A DNA stretch of 19,490 bases from an uncultured Clostridia bacterium (lineage in GTDB: Bacteria; Bacillota; Clostridia; Peptostreptococcales; Anaerovoracaceae). Where the stretch lies: assembly GCA_934256595.1 (NCBI GenBank), contig CAKQOW010000046.1:1-19490 (forward strand). The letters are read 5' to 3'. The notes beneath the pieces were generated by a model. The model saw nothing but the letters and a program-made list of their open reading frames with translations, had not been told where the DNA came from and ran no database searches. Positions 1 through 6,888 of this stretch are shown here, piece after piece (the stretch's first letter is position 1; each line of letters begins with the position of its first letter). Made by a program: the position numbers and the translations under genes.

Positions 1-13
1 TTGTCTGTTGCAT
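1..13 (-). CDS. 5' end of a gene leaving the window on the left
   Basis: Only the first four codons (Met-Gln-Gln-Thr) are inside the window, so no function can be given. The start is proposed because an ATG at position 13 is preceded on the minus strand by a purine-rich GAGAGG (22-27) with 8-nt spacing, and further upstream by a TATAAT box (44-49). Nothing of the protein itself can be checked here. Confidence 0.4.
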
Positions 14-31
14 ATACAAAGCCTCTCTTTC

Positions 32-65
32 TTCGCCAAAACCATTATATCATATTTCTGGCGAA
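32..65 (-). promoter_or_regulatory. Putative promoter -10 inside a 7-bp inverted repeat
   Basis: A perfect inverted repeat, TTCGCCA (32-38) and TGGCGAA (59-65), flanks a minus-strand TATAAT (44-49). No good -35 box is seen at the usual spacing. The arrangement resembles a promoter covered by an operator for a dimeric repressor, serving the gene that starts at 13. As a 7-bp stem with a 20-nt loop it could also act as RNA structure, but transcription would start inside it, so an operator is more likely. Confidence 0.4.
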
Positions 66-86
66 AAACATTGTCTGAAAAAAATT

Positions 87-150
87 ACGCCGCTAATGCG
101 GGCATTCTTCCCACGACTTATAGAAGTCGGGGCTTCCTGCCCTGCGGCGT
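87..150 (-). repeat. 64-nt nested hairpin with minus-strand U-tract
   Basis: Three stems are nested: outer ACGCCGC/GCGGCGT (87-93 with 144-150), middle GGGCA/TGCCC (100-104 with 138-142) and inner CGACTT/AAGTCG (114-119 with 124-129), the inner one extended by CCC/GGG across a bulged A. On the minus strand the outer stem is followed by AA and seven Ts (79-86 region), so it can work as an intrinsic terminator. The inner hairpin resembles those at right ends of IS200/IS605-type elements and at the 3' end of TnpB-associated RNAs. No transposase gene is present, so a solo end, a MITE-like insertion or simply an elaborate terminator are all possible. Confidence 0.6.
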
Positions 151-296
151 TGGTGAAATATATCTGCATATTTATATATTCTTTTTATGGTACCCGCCCC
201 AAGGTATTTCACAATAACAGAACGTCGTTGCTTTGTAATTCTTCCAATATATTCAATCAAGCTGCAGGTGTAAAACAATGCATTATTATTCTTCAT
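93..296 (-). pseudogene. Truncated small protein gene, tail supplied by a hairpin element
   Basis: The start is well supported: ATG at 296 with GAGG six nt upstream. Residues 1-48 look like genuine protein, with ALFYTCSLIEYIGR near the N-terminus and IYKYADIFH near residue 45. From memory this matches the N-terminus of a small Clostridial protein family often found near DUF3791/DUF3990 toxin-like genes; this was not verified by search. After His48-Gln49 the frame enters the nested hairpin (87-150), which encodes the last ~18 residues (Arg-rich, then SPDFYKSWEECPH) and the stop codon. The expected downstream half of the family is not found beyond the hairpin, so the gene is probably broken by insertion or deletion. 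A functional 67-residue product is the alternative. Confidence 0.5.
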
Positions 297-342
297 CGTA
301 AACCTCGCTTCCTTAATCTCTCCCTATAAATGATTTCTGTAG

Positions 343-425
343 AAAAAAAGAGAGCAAACGCCCTCCTTGTTTTTAAAATCCTCCACTTATATGGCAGGAG
401 CTCTCCCGAGGATAGTTCTCTATCC
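343..425 (-). ncRNA. Candidate structured leader or small RNA with terminator
   Basis: A transcript starting about seven nt after the -10 box would begin near 425. It would fold into a 5' hairpin GGATAG-AGAA-CTATCC (410-425), then a long-range stem GAGAGC/GCTCTC (400-405 with 350-355) enclosing a smaller hairpin CCTGCCA/TGGAGG with one bulged G (392-398 with 380-385). Seven Ts follow (343-349), as in an intrinsic terminator. The single-stranded part contains AAGGAGGGC. It could be a cis-acting attenuator or riboswitch for the small gene starting at 296, or a stand-alone sRNA. It does not match glycine, SAM, TPP, THF, purine, guanidine or fluoride riboswitch consensus sequences as I remember them. 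Confidence 0.5.
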
Positions 426-431
426 ATAATT

Positions 432-460
432 ATTATATGCATTTTTTGCGAAAAAATCAA
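432..460 (-). promoter_or_regulatory. Sigma-A type promoter for the candidate RNA
   Basis: On the minus strand TTGATT (455-460) and a perfect TATAAT (432-437) are separated by exactly 17 bp. The predicted start near 425 coincides with the first base of the 5' hairpin of the candidate RNA. Confidence 0.65.
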
Positions 461-525
461 TCACTAATTATATGCCGGTCAGATTATATTAAAAAATAAT
501 TTTATACTTACTTCCAATTACTCCT

Positions 526-1356
526 CTACCCCTCAAGCACGAATTTTTCTACTGCTTTTGCCACTCCGTCATTGTCGTTTGTATCCGTCACATAGGCAGC
601 CATCGCTTTGATTTCATCTTTGGCATTTCCCACAGCCACCGGAAGCCCTGCTATCGACATCATTGCACCGTCATTGGGACTGTCGCCGCAGGCCATTATC
701 TCGTCCTTTGAAACTCCCAGTATCTCCCCGAGAGCCTCAAGAGCCGAAGCCTTACTTGTTGTCGCCCCGCCTATCTCAAGGTTATGGTCAAAGGACGTAG
801 TCAGAGTTACATCAGGCAGCTTCTTCAAAATCTCACGCATTGCCATACGGTCGCTCTGATTATCAAAATTTATATTTATATTCTCTATTCTGTCCTTATG
901 CTCAAGAGTAAACCCGATTATATCATCTACAGGGTTTCTTGTATCAACCACATACTGCGAGTTTCTGTAAGGCAGACCGCCCTGCTTTGCAAGCTCATAG
1001 TGCGCGCTGTCGGTATACGCGATGCCGCCCACAAACACCTCAAGCATAAAATCCCATTTTTTAAGCTCCGCCACAGCTGTTTCGACAGCCTCTGCGGATA
1101 TATAGTTTGAATATATGCACATACCGTCCTTTTGCAGATTTCTTATCTCTGCGCCGTTAGATGACAGTATGTATTCTATCCCCTCTATTGCCTTGACTTC
1201 CTCAGGCACCGCACTGAATGTTCTGCCTGTTGCAACAACCACATGAACGCCGCCTCTGATAGCCTCTTCAAGAGCCGCTTTTGTTCTGGCAGAAAGCCTG
1301 CCGCTTTTGTTTAAGGTTGTACCGTCAAGGTCAAGTGCTATAAGTTTAATTGTCAT
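526..1356 (-). CDS. Cof-type HAD-IIB family phosphatase
   Basis: A cytoplasmic haloacid-dehalogenase-superfamily phosphatase, probably acting on sugar phosphates or nucleotide/cofactor phosphates; the exact substrate cannot be read from sequence. All four HAD motifs are present: DLDGT with nucleophile Asp9 and Asp11, VATGR around Thr43, Lys202 in TTSKASALEAL, and GDSPNDGAMM with Asp225 and Asp229. The large insertion between motifs II and III is the type-II (Cof) cap. Length, 276 aa, is normal for the family. The ATG at 1356 is preferred because AGGTGAG lies just upstream; an in-frame GTG at 1365 has no ribosome binding site. The start overlaps the end of the metallo-hydrolase gene by 11 nt, so the two are co-transcribed and probably translationally coupled. 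Confidence 0.9.
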   Translation of the reverse strand: MTIKLIALDLDGTTLNKSGRLSARTKAALEEAIRGGVHVVVATGRTFSAVPEEVKAIEGIEYILSSNGAEIRNLQKDGMCIYSNYISAEAVETAVAELKKWDFMLEVFVGGIAYTDSAHYELAKQGGLPYRNSQYVVDTRNPVDDIIGFTLEHKDRIENININFDNQSDRMAMREILKKLPDVTLTTSFDHNLEIGGATTSKASALEALGEILGVSKDEIMACGDSPNDGAMMSIAGLPVAVGNAKDEIKAMAAYVTDTNDNDGVAKAVEKFVLEG

Positions 1357-1957
1357 TTTTCTCACCTGCTATATCTAAAAATTCTCTGTTTATTTTCCTC
1401 ACATATCCCATGGTGCACTCATCGCCGTGCCCCGGATATATGGTAATATCATCGCTCCATTTATCTATTATATTGATTATTGACTCTCTCATCTCCTGCA
1501 TGCTGCCGTCTGCAAGCTCCGTAGTTCCAAGGTCTACATTAAATATAGTGTCGCCTGTAAATGCAAGCCTGCCCGCCTCTGAGAAAAAGCAGACGCTTCC
1601 GTGAGTATGCCCCGGAGTATTTATAACCTGCAAAGTCTCATCTTCCAGCATAAGCACATCACCGTCAGCAAGAAACACATCGGGCTTCCTGCGGTATACA
1701 TCTATGCTCATATCCCTGCTGTGAATACATACGGGCACATCAAACACTTTTTTGAGATCGCCCACCGCGCCGGTATGGTCGTAATGATGATGCGTAAGCA
1801 GTATGCCTTTGAGTTTCAGATTTTCTTTATTGATGTAGTCAACATAATATTTATAATCATAGCCCGGATCTATAATATAGCATTCACCGCCGCTTCTGTC
1901 CGAGATTATATATCCGTTTGCCATAAGTTCGCCACCTATAAGTCTTTTTATTCTCAT
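1346..1957 (-). CDS. MBL-fold metallohydrolase (glyoxalase II-like)
   Basis: A 203-aa single-domain metallo-beta-lactamase-fold hydrolase of the YcbL/glyoxalase-II-like group, expected to bind two metal ions in the cytoplasm and hydrolyse thioesters such as S-lactoylglutathione-like or bacillithiol conjugates. The metal ligands are visible: THHHYDH (His56, His58, Asp60, His61), PGHTHG (His117), TGDT (Asp136) and PGHGDE (His177). It lacks the C-terminal substrate domain of classical glyoxalase II, so the substrate is uncertain. The ATG at 1957 follows GGGAGG at 4-nt spacing; an ATG 21 nt further upstream has no such signal. First gene of a two-gene minus-strand unit, divergent from trkA. Confidence 0.88.
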   Translation of the reverse strand: MRIKRLIGGELMANGYIISDRSGGECYIIDPGYDYKYYVDYINKENLKLKGILLTHHHYDHTGAVGDLKKVFDVPVCIHSRDMSIDVYRRKPDVFLADGDVLMLEDETLQVINTPGHTHGSVCFFSEAGRLAFTGDTIFNVDLGTTELADGSMQEMRESIINIIDKWSDDITIYPGHGDECTMGYVRKINREFLDIAGEKNDN

Positions 1958-1983
1958 AAAGCCTCCCATTTTTACCATACACC

Positions 1984-2012
1984 TTGCAAATTGCGATTCA
2001 CAGTTGTATAAT
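1984..2012 (+). promoter_or_regulatory. Promoter of the trkA-trkH operon
   Basis: TTGCAA (1984-1989) and a perfect TATAAT (2007-2012) are 17 bp apart, giving a predicted start near 2019 and a leader of about 65 nt. The leader contains a hairpin, ATGCAG/CTGCAT (2049-2054 with 2065-2070), which ends one nt before the AGGAGGTG ribosome binding site and could influence translation. The divergent metallo-hydrolase gene must be transcribed from the same 126-bp gap; its own promoter is less clear (a possible TATACA on the minus strand at 2004-2009). Confidence 0.6.
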
Positions 2013-2083
2013 GGCTTAGTATTATTAATAGAAGTATATCATCAAATTATGCAGACTGCAAATACTGCATCAGGAGGTGCCAG

Positions 2084-3463
2084 ATGAAAATAGCCATAGT
2101 CGGAGCCGGCAAGCTTGGGCTTAGAGTTATAGAATCAATGATTACAGGCGGTAATTCCATTACCGTAATAGATAAGGACGAAAACCTGCTGGACAAGCTG
2201 TCCTCACAGATGGACGTAATGACCATTGCAGGCAATGCCAAAAGCGTAGCCTTTCTCAGAGAAAACAATATAGGCTCATACGATTTCCTTGTAGCCACAA
2301 CAGACAATGACGAAAAGAACATAGTAATAGCTTCTTTTGCCAAGGCTTTAGGCTGCTCCAAGGTAATTGCACGACTTCGTGACCCTGAGCATATGAACCA
2401 GATTGAGTTCATCAAAGAGGTTATGAGCATAGATTTCATCATCAACCCCGACCTGCTTATCACAAACGAGATATACAAATATCTTATCGAAAAGAACACT
2501 CTTACAAACGGTGTTTTCACCAGCAGCAAAACATCACTGCTTGAGTGTCACGCATACAAAATTCCAAAGCTTATAAATCAGAAGATTATCGACGTAGGCG
2601 ATGTTCTTCCGAATATGCTTATCGGCGCCATTGACAGAAACGGCAAGGTTATCATACCTCACGGGGATACGGAGATACTAAAGGACGACATACTGTATAT
2701 AGTAGGCGAGAAGCTCGAGATAGCGGCTCTCAGCAAACACACCATTGAAAAGGGCAAATATACCGATATTCAGCGTGTAATGATTATAGGCGGAGGTAAA
2801 ACAGGACTTTATCTTGCCTCCAAACTTTCCGATTTCGGAATATTTGTCAAGATAATCGAAATAGACAAAAACAGATGTCATTACCTGTCTACACATTTAA
2901 ACAACGTAATGATACTTCACGGCGATGCCACAGACCTGACGCTTCTTGAAGAGGAGAACTTCGAGGAAATGGACGCCTTTATAACCGCTACCGGCTTTGA
3001 CGAGGATAATCTGCTGCTTGCGCTTATCGCCAAGAGTCACGGCATAGAAGACGTTATCGCCAAAATCAGCAGAGAAAGCTATGAGGAGATAATATCCAAA
3101 ATGGGTATCGACATAGCGCTTAATCCTCTTGATATCAGCGCTAACAATATAGTAAGATACATTCAGGGAACAAAAAACATACTGTCCTCCACACTTATAC
3201 AGGGACAGGCGGAGATTATAGAGATAGTTGCAGACGACAGAATGCCTATAACTTTCGAGCCTCTCAATAAGCTTGAGCTTCCGGAGGGAATTCTCATAGC
3301 ATCAATTCACAGAGGCAGACAGGTTATAATTCCTGACGGCAATGCGCAGATACAGGACGGAGATATCGTAATGATACTCTCACTGCTTAATGAAACAGAA
3401 GATCTTGAAAAGCTTATCAACATCAAGGACAAGCTGGGATTTTTCAGGGGAGTGCTCAAATGA
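2084..3463 (+). CDS. trkA: Trk potassium uptake regulatory protein TrkA
   Basis: Cytoplasmic, nucleotide-binding gating ring of a Trk-type K+ uptake system. The 459 residues form two tandem RCK units: RCK_N with the Rossmann motif GAGKLG (residues 7-12) and acidic strand end VIDKD (28-32), RCK_C around 145-215, a second RCK_N with GGGKTG (236-241) and IEIDKN (258-263), and a second RCK_C around 370-440. This full-length double arrangement is the TrkA rather than the single-unit KtrA type. NAD(H), ATP/ADP or, in Firmicutes, c-di-AMP binding at RCK_C is known for the family; which applies here is not visible. AGGAGGTG lies five nt before the ATG. The stop overlaps the trkH start (ATGA), indicating coupled translation with its channel partner. 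Confidence 0.96.
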   Translation: MKIAIVGAGKLGLRVIESMITGGNSITVIDKDENLLDKLSSQMDVMTIAGNAKSVAFLRENNIGSYDFLVATTDNDEKNIVIASFAKALGCSKVIARLRDPEHMNQIEFIKEVMSIDFIINPDLLITNEIYKYLIEKNTLTNGVFTSSKTSLLECHAYKIPKLINQKIIDVGDVLPNMLIGAIDRNGKVIIPHGDTEILKDDILYIVGEKLEIAALSKHTIEKGKYTDIQRVMIIGGGKTGLYLASKLSDFGIFVKIIEIDKNRCHYLSTHLNNVMILHGDATDLTLLEEENFEEMDAFITATGFDEDNLLLALIAKSHGIEDVIAKISRESYEEIISKMGIDIALNPLDISANNIVRYIQGTKNILSSTLIQGQAEIIEIVADDRMPITFEPLNKLELPEGILIASIHRGRQVIIPDGNAQIQDGDIVMILSLLNETEDLEKLINIKDKLGFFRGVLK

Positions 3464-4923
3464 ATTTAAACTACAGGGCAATTTCAAATATTATAGGCAG
3501 AATTCTTATGGTGATTTCTGCCACATTTGTACTGCCTGTTATCGTATCATTTATATACAGCGAGTACAGCAATGCCTTCACATTTTTAAAAATAGCAGTT
3601 GCCGTATTTATCGCAGGTTTCATATTAAGAATATCCGTAAAGCCTTCTGCAAGTCCGATTAGAATACGCGAGGGCTTTTTTATCGTATCACTGATATGGA
3701 TACTGTTTCCCCTTATCGGCGCGCTGCCCTTTGTTATTTCGGGCGACATCCCAAACTTTGCAGATGCGGTGTTTGAAAGCTGTTCGGGCTTTTCGACTAC
3801 AGGCGCCACAATCCTTACTGATATAGAGGCCATGTCACAGGGCATGCTTTTCTGGCGTTCATTCACCCACTGGCTGGGCGGCATGGGAATACTGATACTT
3901 GCAATAGCCATAACCCCTATACTTTCAAAAGGCAAACAGAATATAGCGCTGGAGTCAACAGGTCCGTCCATAGATAAGACAAGCTCCAAGCTGTCCGATA
4001 CTGCCCGTCAGCTCTACAGCATCTATCTGATTTTTACAGTTGCTGAGATAATTCTGCTTATGTTCGGAGGAATGAATTTATTTGATGCCTCCATACACAC
4101 TTTCGGAAGCGTGGGTACAGGCGGATTTTCAAACTACAACGACAGCATTGCGCACTTTGACAGTCTGTATATCGAAATAGTCATAATGCTGTTTATGTTC
4201 CTTTGCGGCGTCAGCTTTAATCTGTACTTTGCAGGGCTTCGCAGAGGAATTAAGGTATTCTGGCAAAACCCGGAATTCAGACTCTATGCGCTGATTACGC
4301 TATCTGTTTCAGTACTTATAGCGGTAACCCTGATTATCTCCGGAAGCAGTGAAAGTATCGGCAGCGCTGTTTCGGATTCATTCTTCCAGGTTATATCCAT
4401 ACTGACTACTACAGGCTTTGCAACGGCAGACTATGACCTGTGGCCTCAGTTTGCCAAGGCGCTTTTATTCCTGCTGTTTTTCGTAGGCGGCTGCGCCTCA
4501 TCTACGGCAGGCGGAGTCAAGGTTGTGCGTATAATGGTGCTTCTGAAACTTGTCAAGAGAAGCATAGGCACCAGACTGCACCCGAATGCAGTAATAAAAA
4601 TCAAGCTCAAAAACAACAACCTTTCAAACGACCTTGTCAGCAATGTAACAAGCTTCGTGTTCCTGTATATTGTGCTTATCGCCATAGGCTCGCTGCTGGT
4701 TGCTGTTGACAACTACGATATGACTACCACAGCCTCTGCGGTAATAACCTGCATAGGCAATGTAGGTCCCGGATTTAATCTTGTGGGTCCTGCGCTTAAT
4801 TTCAGCATATTCTCCGGCTGGTCCAAATGCGTGCTTTCATTTCTTATGATAGCGGGAAGACTTGAGCTGTTTACTTTCCTCGCATTTTTAATACCGCATT
4901 ACTGGAACCCGGACAGATATTAA
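3460..4923 (+). CDS. trkH: Trk potassium channel subunit TrkH (first copy)
   Basis: Integral membrane K+-conducting subunit of the TrkH/TrkG/KtrB superfamily, 487 aa, normal for TrkH and longer than KtrB. The four pore-loop repeats are recognisable with their filter glycines: STTGAT (112-117), SVGTGGFS (217-224), LTTTGFAT (315-322) and GNVGPGF (433-439). HWLGGMGI (137-144) and the intramembrane-loop-like GGCASSTAGG (343-352) are further family signatures. GGGGAG precedes the ATG, which overlaps trkA by 4 nt. It should assemble as a dimer on a TrkA ring. A second copy follows directly. Confidence 0.95.
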   Translation: MNLNYRAISNIIGRILMVISATFVLPVIVSFIYSEYSNAFTFLKIAVAVFIAGFILRISVKPSASPIRIREGFFIVSLIWILFPLIGALPFVISGDIPNFADAVFESCSGFSTTGATILTDIEAMSQGMLFWRSFTHWLGGMGILILAIAITPILSKGKQNIALESTGPSIDKTSSKLSDTARQLYSIYLIFTVAEIILLMFGGMNLFDASIHTFGSVGTGGFSNYNDSIAHFDSLYIEIVIMLFMFLCGVSFNLYFAGLRRGIKVFWQNPEFRLYALITLSVSVLIAVTLIISGSSESIGSAVSDSFFQVISILTTTGFATADYDLWPQFAKALLFLLFFVGGCASSTAGGVKVVRIMVLLKLVKRSIGTRLHPNAVIKIKLKNNNLSNDLVSNVTSFVFLYIVLIAIGSLLVAVDNYDMTTTASAVITCIGNVGPGFNLVGPALNFSIFSGWSKCVLSFLMIAGRLELFTFLAFLIPHYWNPDRY

Positions 4924-4935
4924 TCAGGTGAGATT

Positions 4936-6408
4936 ATGGACTTCAATTACAAAATACTTATTAAAATTTCATCACTGATACTTGCAGTAACGGGCATAAG
5001 CATGATTCCCTCAATCATATGCGCTGCCTATTACGGAGAAACGGCCTGCCTCAAAGCATTTGCGTTTTTCTTCGTGCTGTTTACCGCGGCGGGATTTCTC
5101 ATATATAAAGCAGTCCCTGCGCGCTACAGACATATAAGCGCCAGAGACGGATTTCTCATAGTTGCAGCCTGCTGGATAGTAAGCTGCCTTTTTGGAGCTT
5201 TTCCGTATATGTTTTCAGGAGAGGGTTTCACCTTTGCCCAGTCTGTGTTTGAATCAACCGCAGGCTTTACAACAACAGGCGCAACCTCTGTAGACGGATT
5301 TCTAGGTCCCAAAAGCCTTATTCTCTTTAAGGCTGTGGCTCACTGGCTGGGCGGTATGGGAATACTTATCCTTGCTGTTTCAATACTTCCCGCAATGGGA
5401 ATAGGCGGACAGAACATAGCAAAAGCCGAAACCCCTGCGCCTAAAGTGGATAAACTGTCCAACAGGATAAGTGACTCTGCGCGCATACTCTATATAATGT
5501 ACCTAGCGCTTTCCCTTATTGAGTTTTTCATGCTTATCTTCAACAGCAAAATGACTGTATTTGATGCACTTGTAAATACTCTCTCGACCATAAGCACCAG
5601 CGGAATAATAACTCATGAAACAGGGCTTGCATTTTATGAGAGTTTCTATGTCGAAATAGTTATAACCGTTTTCACCATATTTGCCTCGATAAACTTCAAC
5701 CTCTACTATTTCCTGTTAAACAGAAGAATCAAAGAGTTTTTCGGAAATACGGAGCTTCGGGCATTTCTCGGAATAGTTGCGATCGTAACAGTTATAATAA
5801 CAGTTAATCTCTGGATAAACGGAATTTACGACGGCATATTCTCATCGCTTCGATACGCATTTATACAGGTTGTAAGCTTCATATCAACCTCAGGCTTCAC
5901 TTTCACAAACTTTATGAGCTGGCCTGTCTTATCAAAGCTGCTTCTGTTTATGCTTATGTTTATCGGGGGCTGCGCCGCATCTACAGGCGGAGGCATCAAG
6001 GTTATCAGAGTCGTGGTTATGATGAAGCTCATCTTCAGAGGCTTCAAGCGCAGGATACATCCTCGCTCGGTAGTTGCCGTAAAAATAGGCGGCAAAGCTG
6101 TTTCAGGTCCTATGGTATCACAGATTTCAACATTTATACTGGTTTATTTACTCGTATATATAGTAAGCTGCGTCATACTTTCGCTTAATAATCTGGATTT
6201 TGAAACAACCCTTACAACCGCGGCGGGAATTATGTCAAATTCGGGAATAGGTATGGGAATGTTCGGAACAGCGGGCAATCTCTCAATGTTTAATTCCGGC
6301 TCACAACTGTTTATGTCACTCCTTATGCTCATAGGAAGACTTGAACTTTTTACACTCCTGTTTCTGTTTGTTCCAAGCTTCTGGAACCCTACCAGACAGA
6401 AAAACTGA
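4936..6408 (+). CDS. trkH: Trk potassium channel subunit TrkH (second, diverged copy)
   Basis: A 490-aa paralogue of the upstream TrkH with the same topology and signatures (HWLGGMGI at 136-143, GGCAASTGGG at 344-353). The filter glycine is kept in all four pore loops but their context differs: TTTGAT (112-117), STSGI (220-224), STSGFTF (317-323) and SNSGIGMG (434-441), compared with GTGGF and NVGPGF in the second and fourth loops of the first copy. It starts 12 nt after the first copy with AGGTGAG close to the ATG. With only one trkA in the operon, both channels may share the same gating ring, or the second may have different affinity or ion preference, such as Na+ coupling. That is inference. 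Confidence 0.93.
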   Translation: MDFNYKILIKISSLILAVTGISMIPSIICAAYYGETACLKAFAFFFVLFTAAGFLIYKAVPARYRHISARDGFLIVAACWIVSCLFGAFPYMFSGEGFTFAQSVFESTAGFTTTGATSVDGFLGPKSLILFKAVAHWLGGMGILILAVSILPAMGIGGQNIAKAETPAPKVDKLSNRISDSARILYIMYLALSLIEFFMLIFNSKMTVFDALVNTLSTISTSGIITHETGLAFYESFYVEIVITVFTIFASINFNLYYFLLNRRIKEFFGNTELRAFLGIVAIVTVIITVNLWINGIYDGIFSSLRYAFIQVVSFISTSGFTFTNFMSWPVLSKLLLFMLMFIGGCAASTGGGIKVIRVVVMMKLIFRGFKRRIHPRSVVAVKIGGKAVSGPMVSQISTFILVYLLVYIVSCVILSLNNLDFETTLTTAAGIMSNSGIGMGMFGTAGNLSMFNSGSQLFMSLLMLIGRLELFTLLFLFVPSFWNPTRQKN

Positions 6409-6431
6409 TGAATAATATATATTTCATAAGG

Positions 6432-6463
6432 GCAGTATATGAATAATCATATGCTGCTTTTTT
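6432..6463 (+). terminator. Intrinsic terminator after the trk operon
   Basis: A 10-bp stem, GCAGTATATG with CATATGCTGC (6432-6441 with 6448-6457, one G-T wobble), has a 6-nt AATAAT loop and is followed by six Ts (6458-6463). It lies 23 nt after the second trkH and 20 nt before the CBS-domain gene, so it separates the two, fully or as a partial attenuator. Confidence 0.8.
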
Positions 6464-6483
6464 AATGAAAGGAAACAGAAGAA

Positions 6484-6888
6484 ATGCTTGTAAAAGATCT
6501 TATGACGCCGGGAATAAGCTGTGTGGATACCTCTGCTGCCGCAGAAGTGATAGCGCAGCAGATGAAAAAGAATAATATAGGGGCTGTACCCGTATGCAGC
6601 GATCAGGGAGAAATTCTAGGAATAATAACAGACAGAGATCTGGTGCTTCGCCATATGGCAGGCAGAGCCGCAAGCGCCGGAGAAATAATGACAAAAGAGC
6701 CCGTCTGCACCAGTCCCGATATGGACTCGCATACAGCCGGACTCCTGTTTTCAAAATACGGTGTAAGAAGACTTCCCGTAATATCAGGCGGCAGAGTTGT
6801 AGGTATACTCTCCCTCTGCGATATTGCAAAAAAGCCTGTTTTTGCCGACGAGGCAGGAGATATACTCCACGCTCTCAGCAAAGTTTAA
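6484..6888 (+). CDS. Tandem CBS-domain protein
   Basis: A 134-aa soluble protein made of a CBS pair only (about residues 1-60 and 63-125), with typical DLMTPG/IMTKEP domain starts and GIITDRDLV and GILSLCDIA ends. Stand-alone CBS pairs bind adenine nucleotides (AMP, ATP, SAM, sometimes c-di-AMP) and act as regulatory sensors; no effector domain is present here. A purine-rich AAAGGAAA stands before the ATG. No promoter was found after the upstream terminator, so it may depend on read-through from the trk operon, which would suit a nucleotide sensor for ion uptake. Its last 14 nt overlap the 3' end of the convergent RNase R gene. Confidence 0.85.
   Translation: MLVKDLMTPGISCVDTSAAAEVIAQQMKKNNIGAVPVCSDQGEILGIITDRDLVLRHMAGRAASAGEIMTKEPVCTSPDMDSHTAGLLFSKYGVRRLPVISGGRVVGILSLCDIAKKPVFADEAGDILHALSKV

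Noticed and set aside
8..329. Plus-strand open frames at the left edge
   Set aside because: They have no ribosome binding sites and overlap the better supported minus-strand gene start, hairpin and promoter.
343..425. Glycine or THF riboswitch
   Set aside because: The GGGAGAG and CTCTC segments recall these classes, but the conserved core nucleotides are absent.
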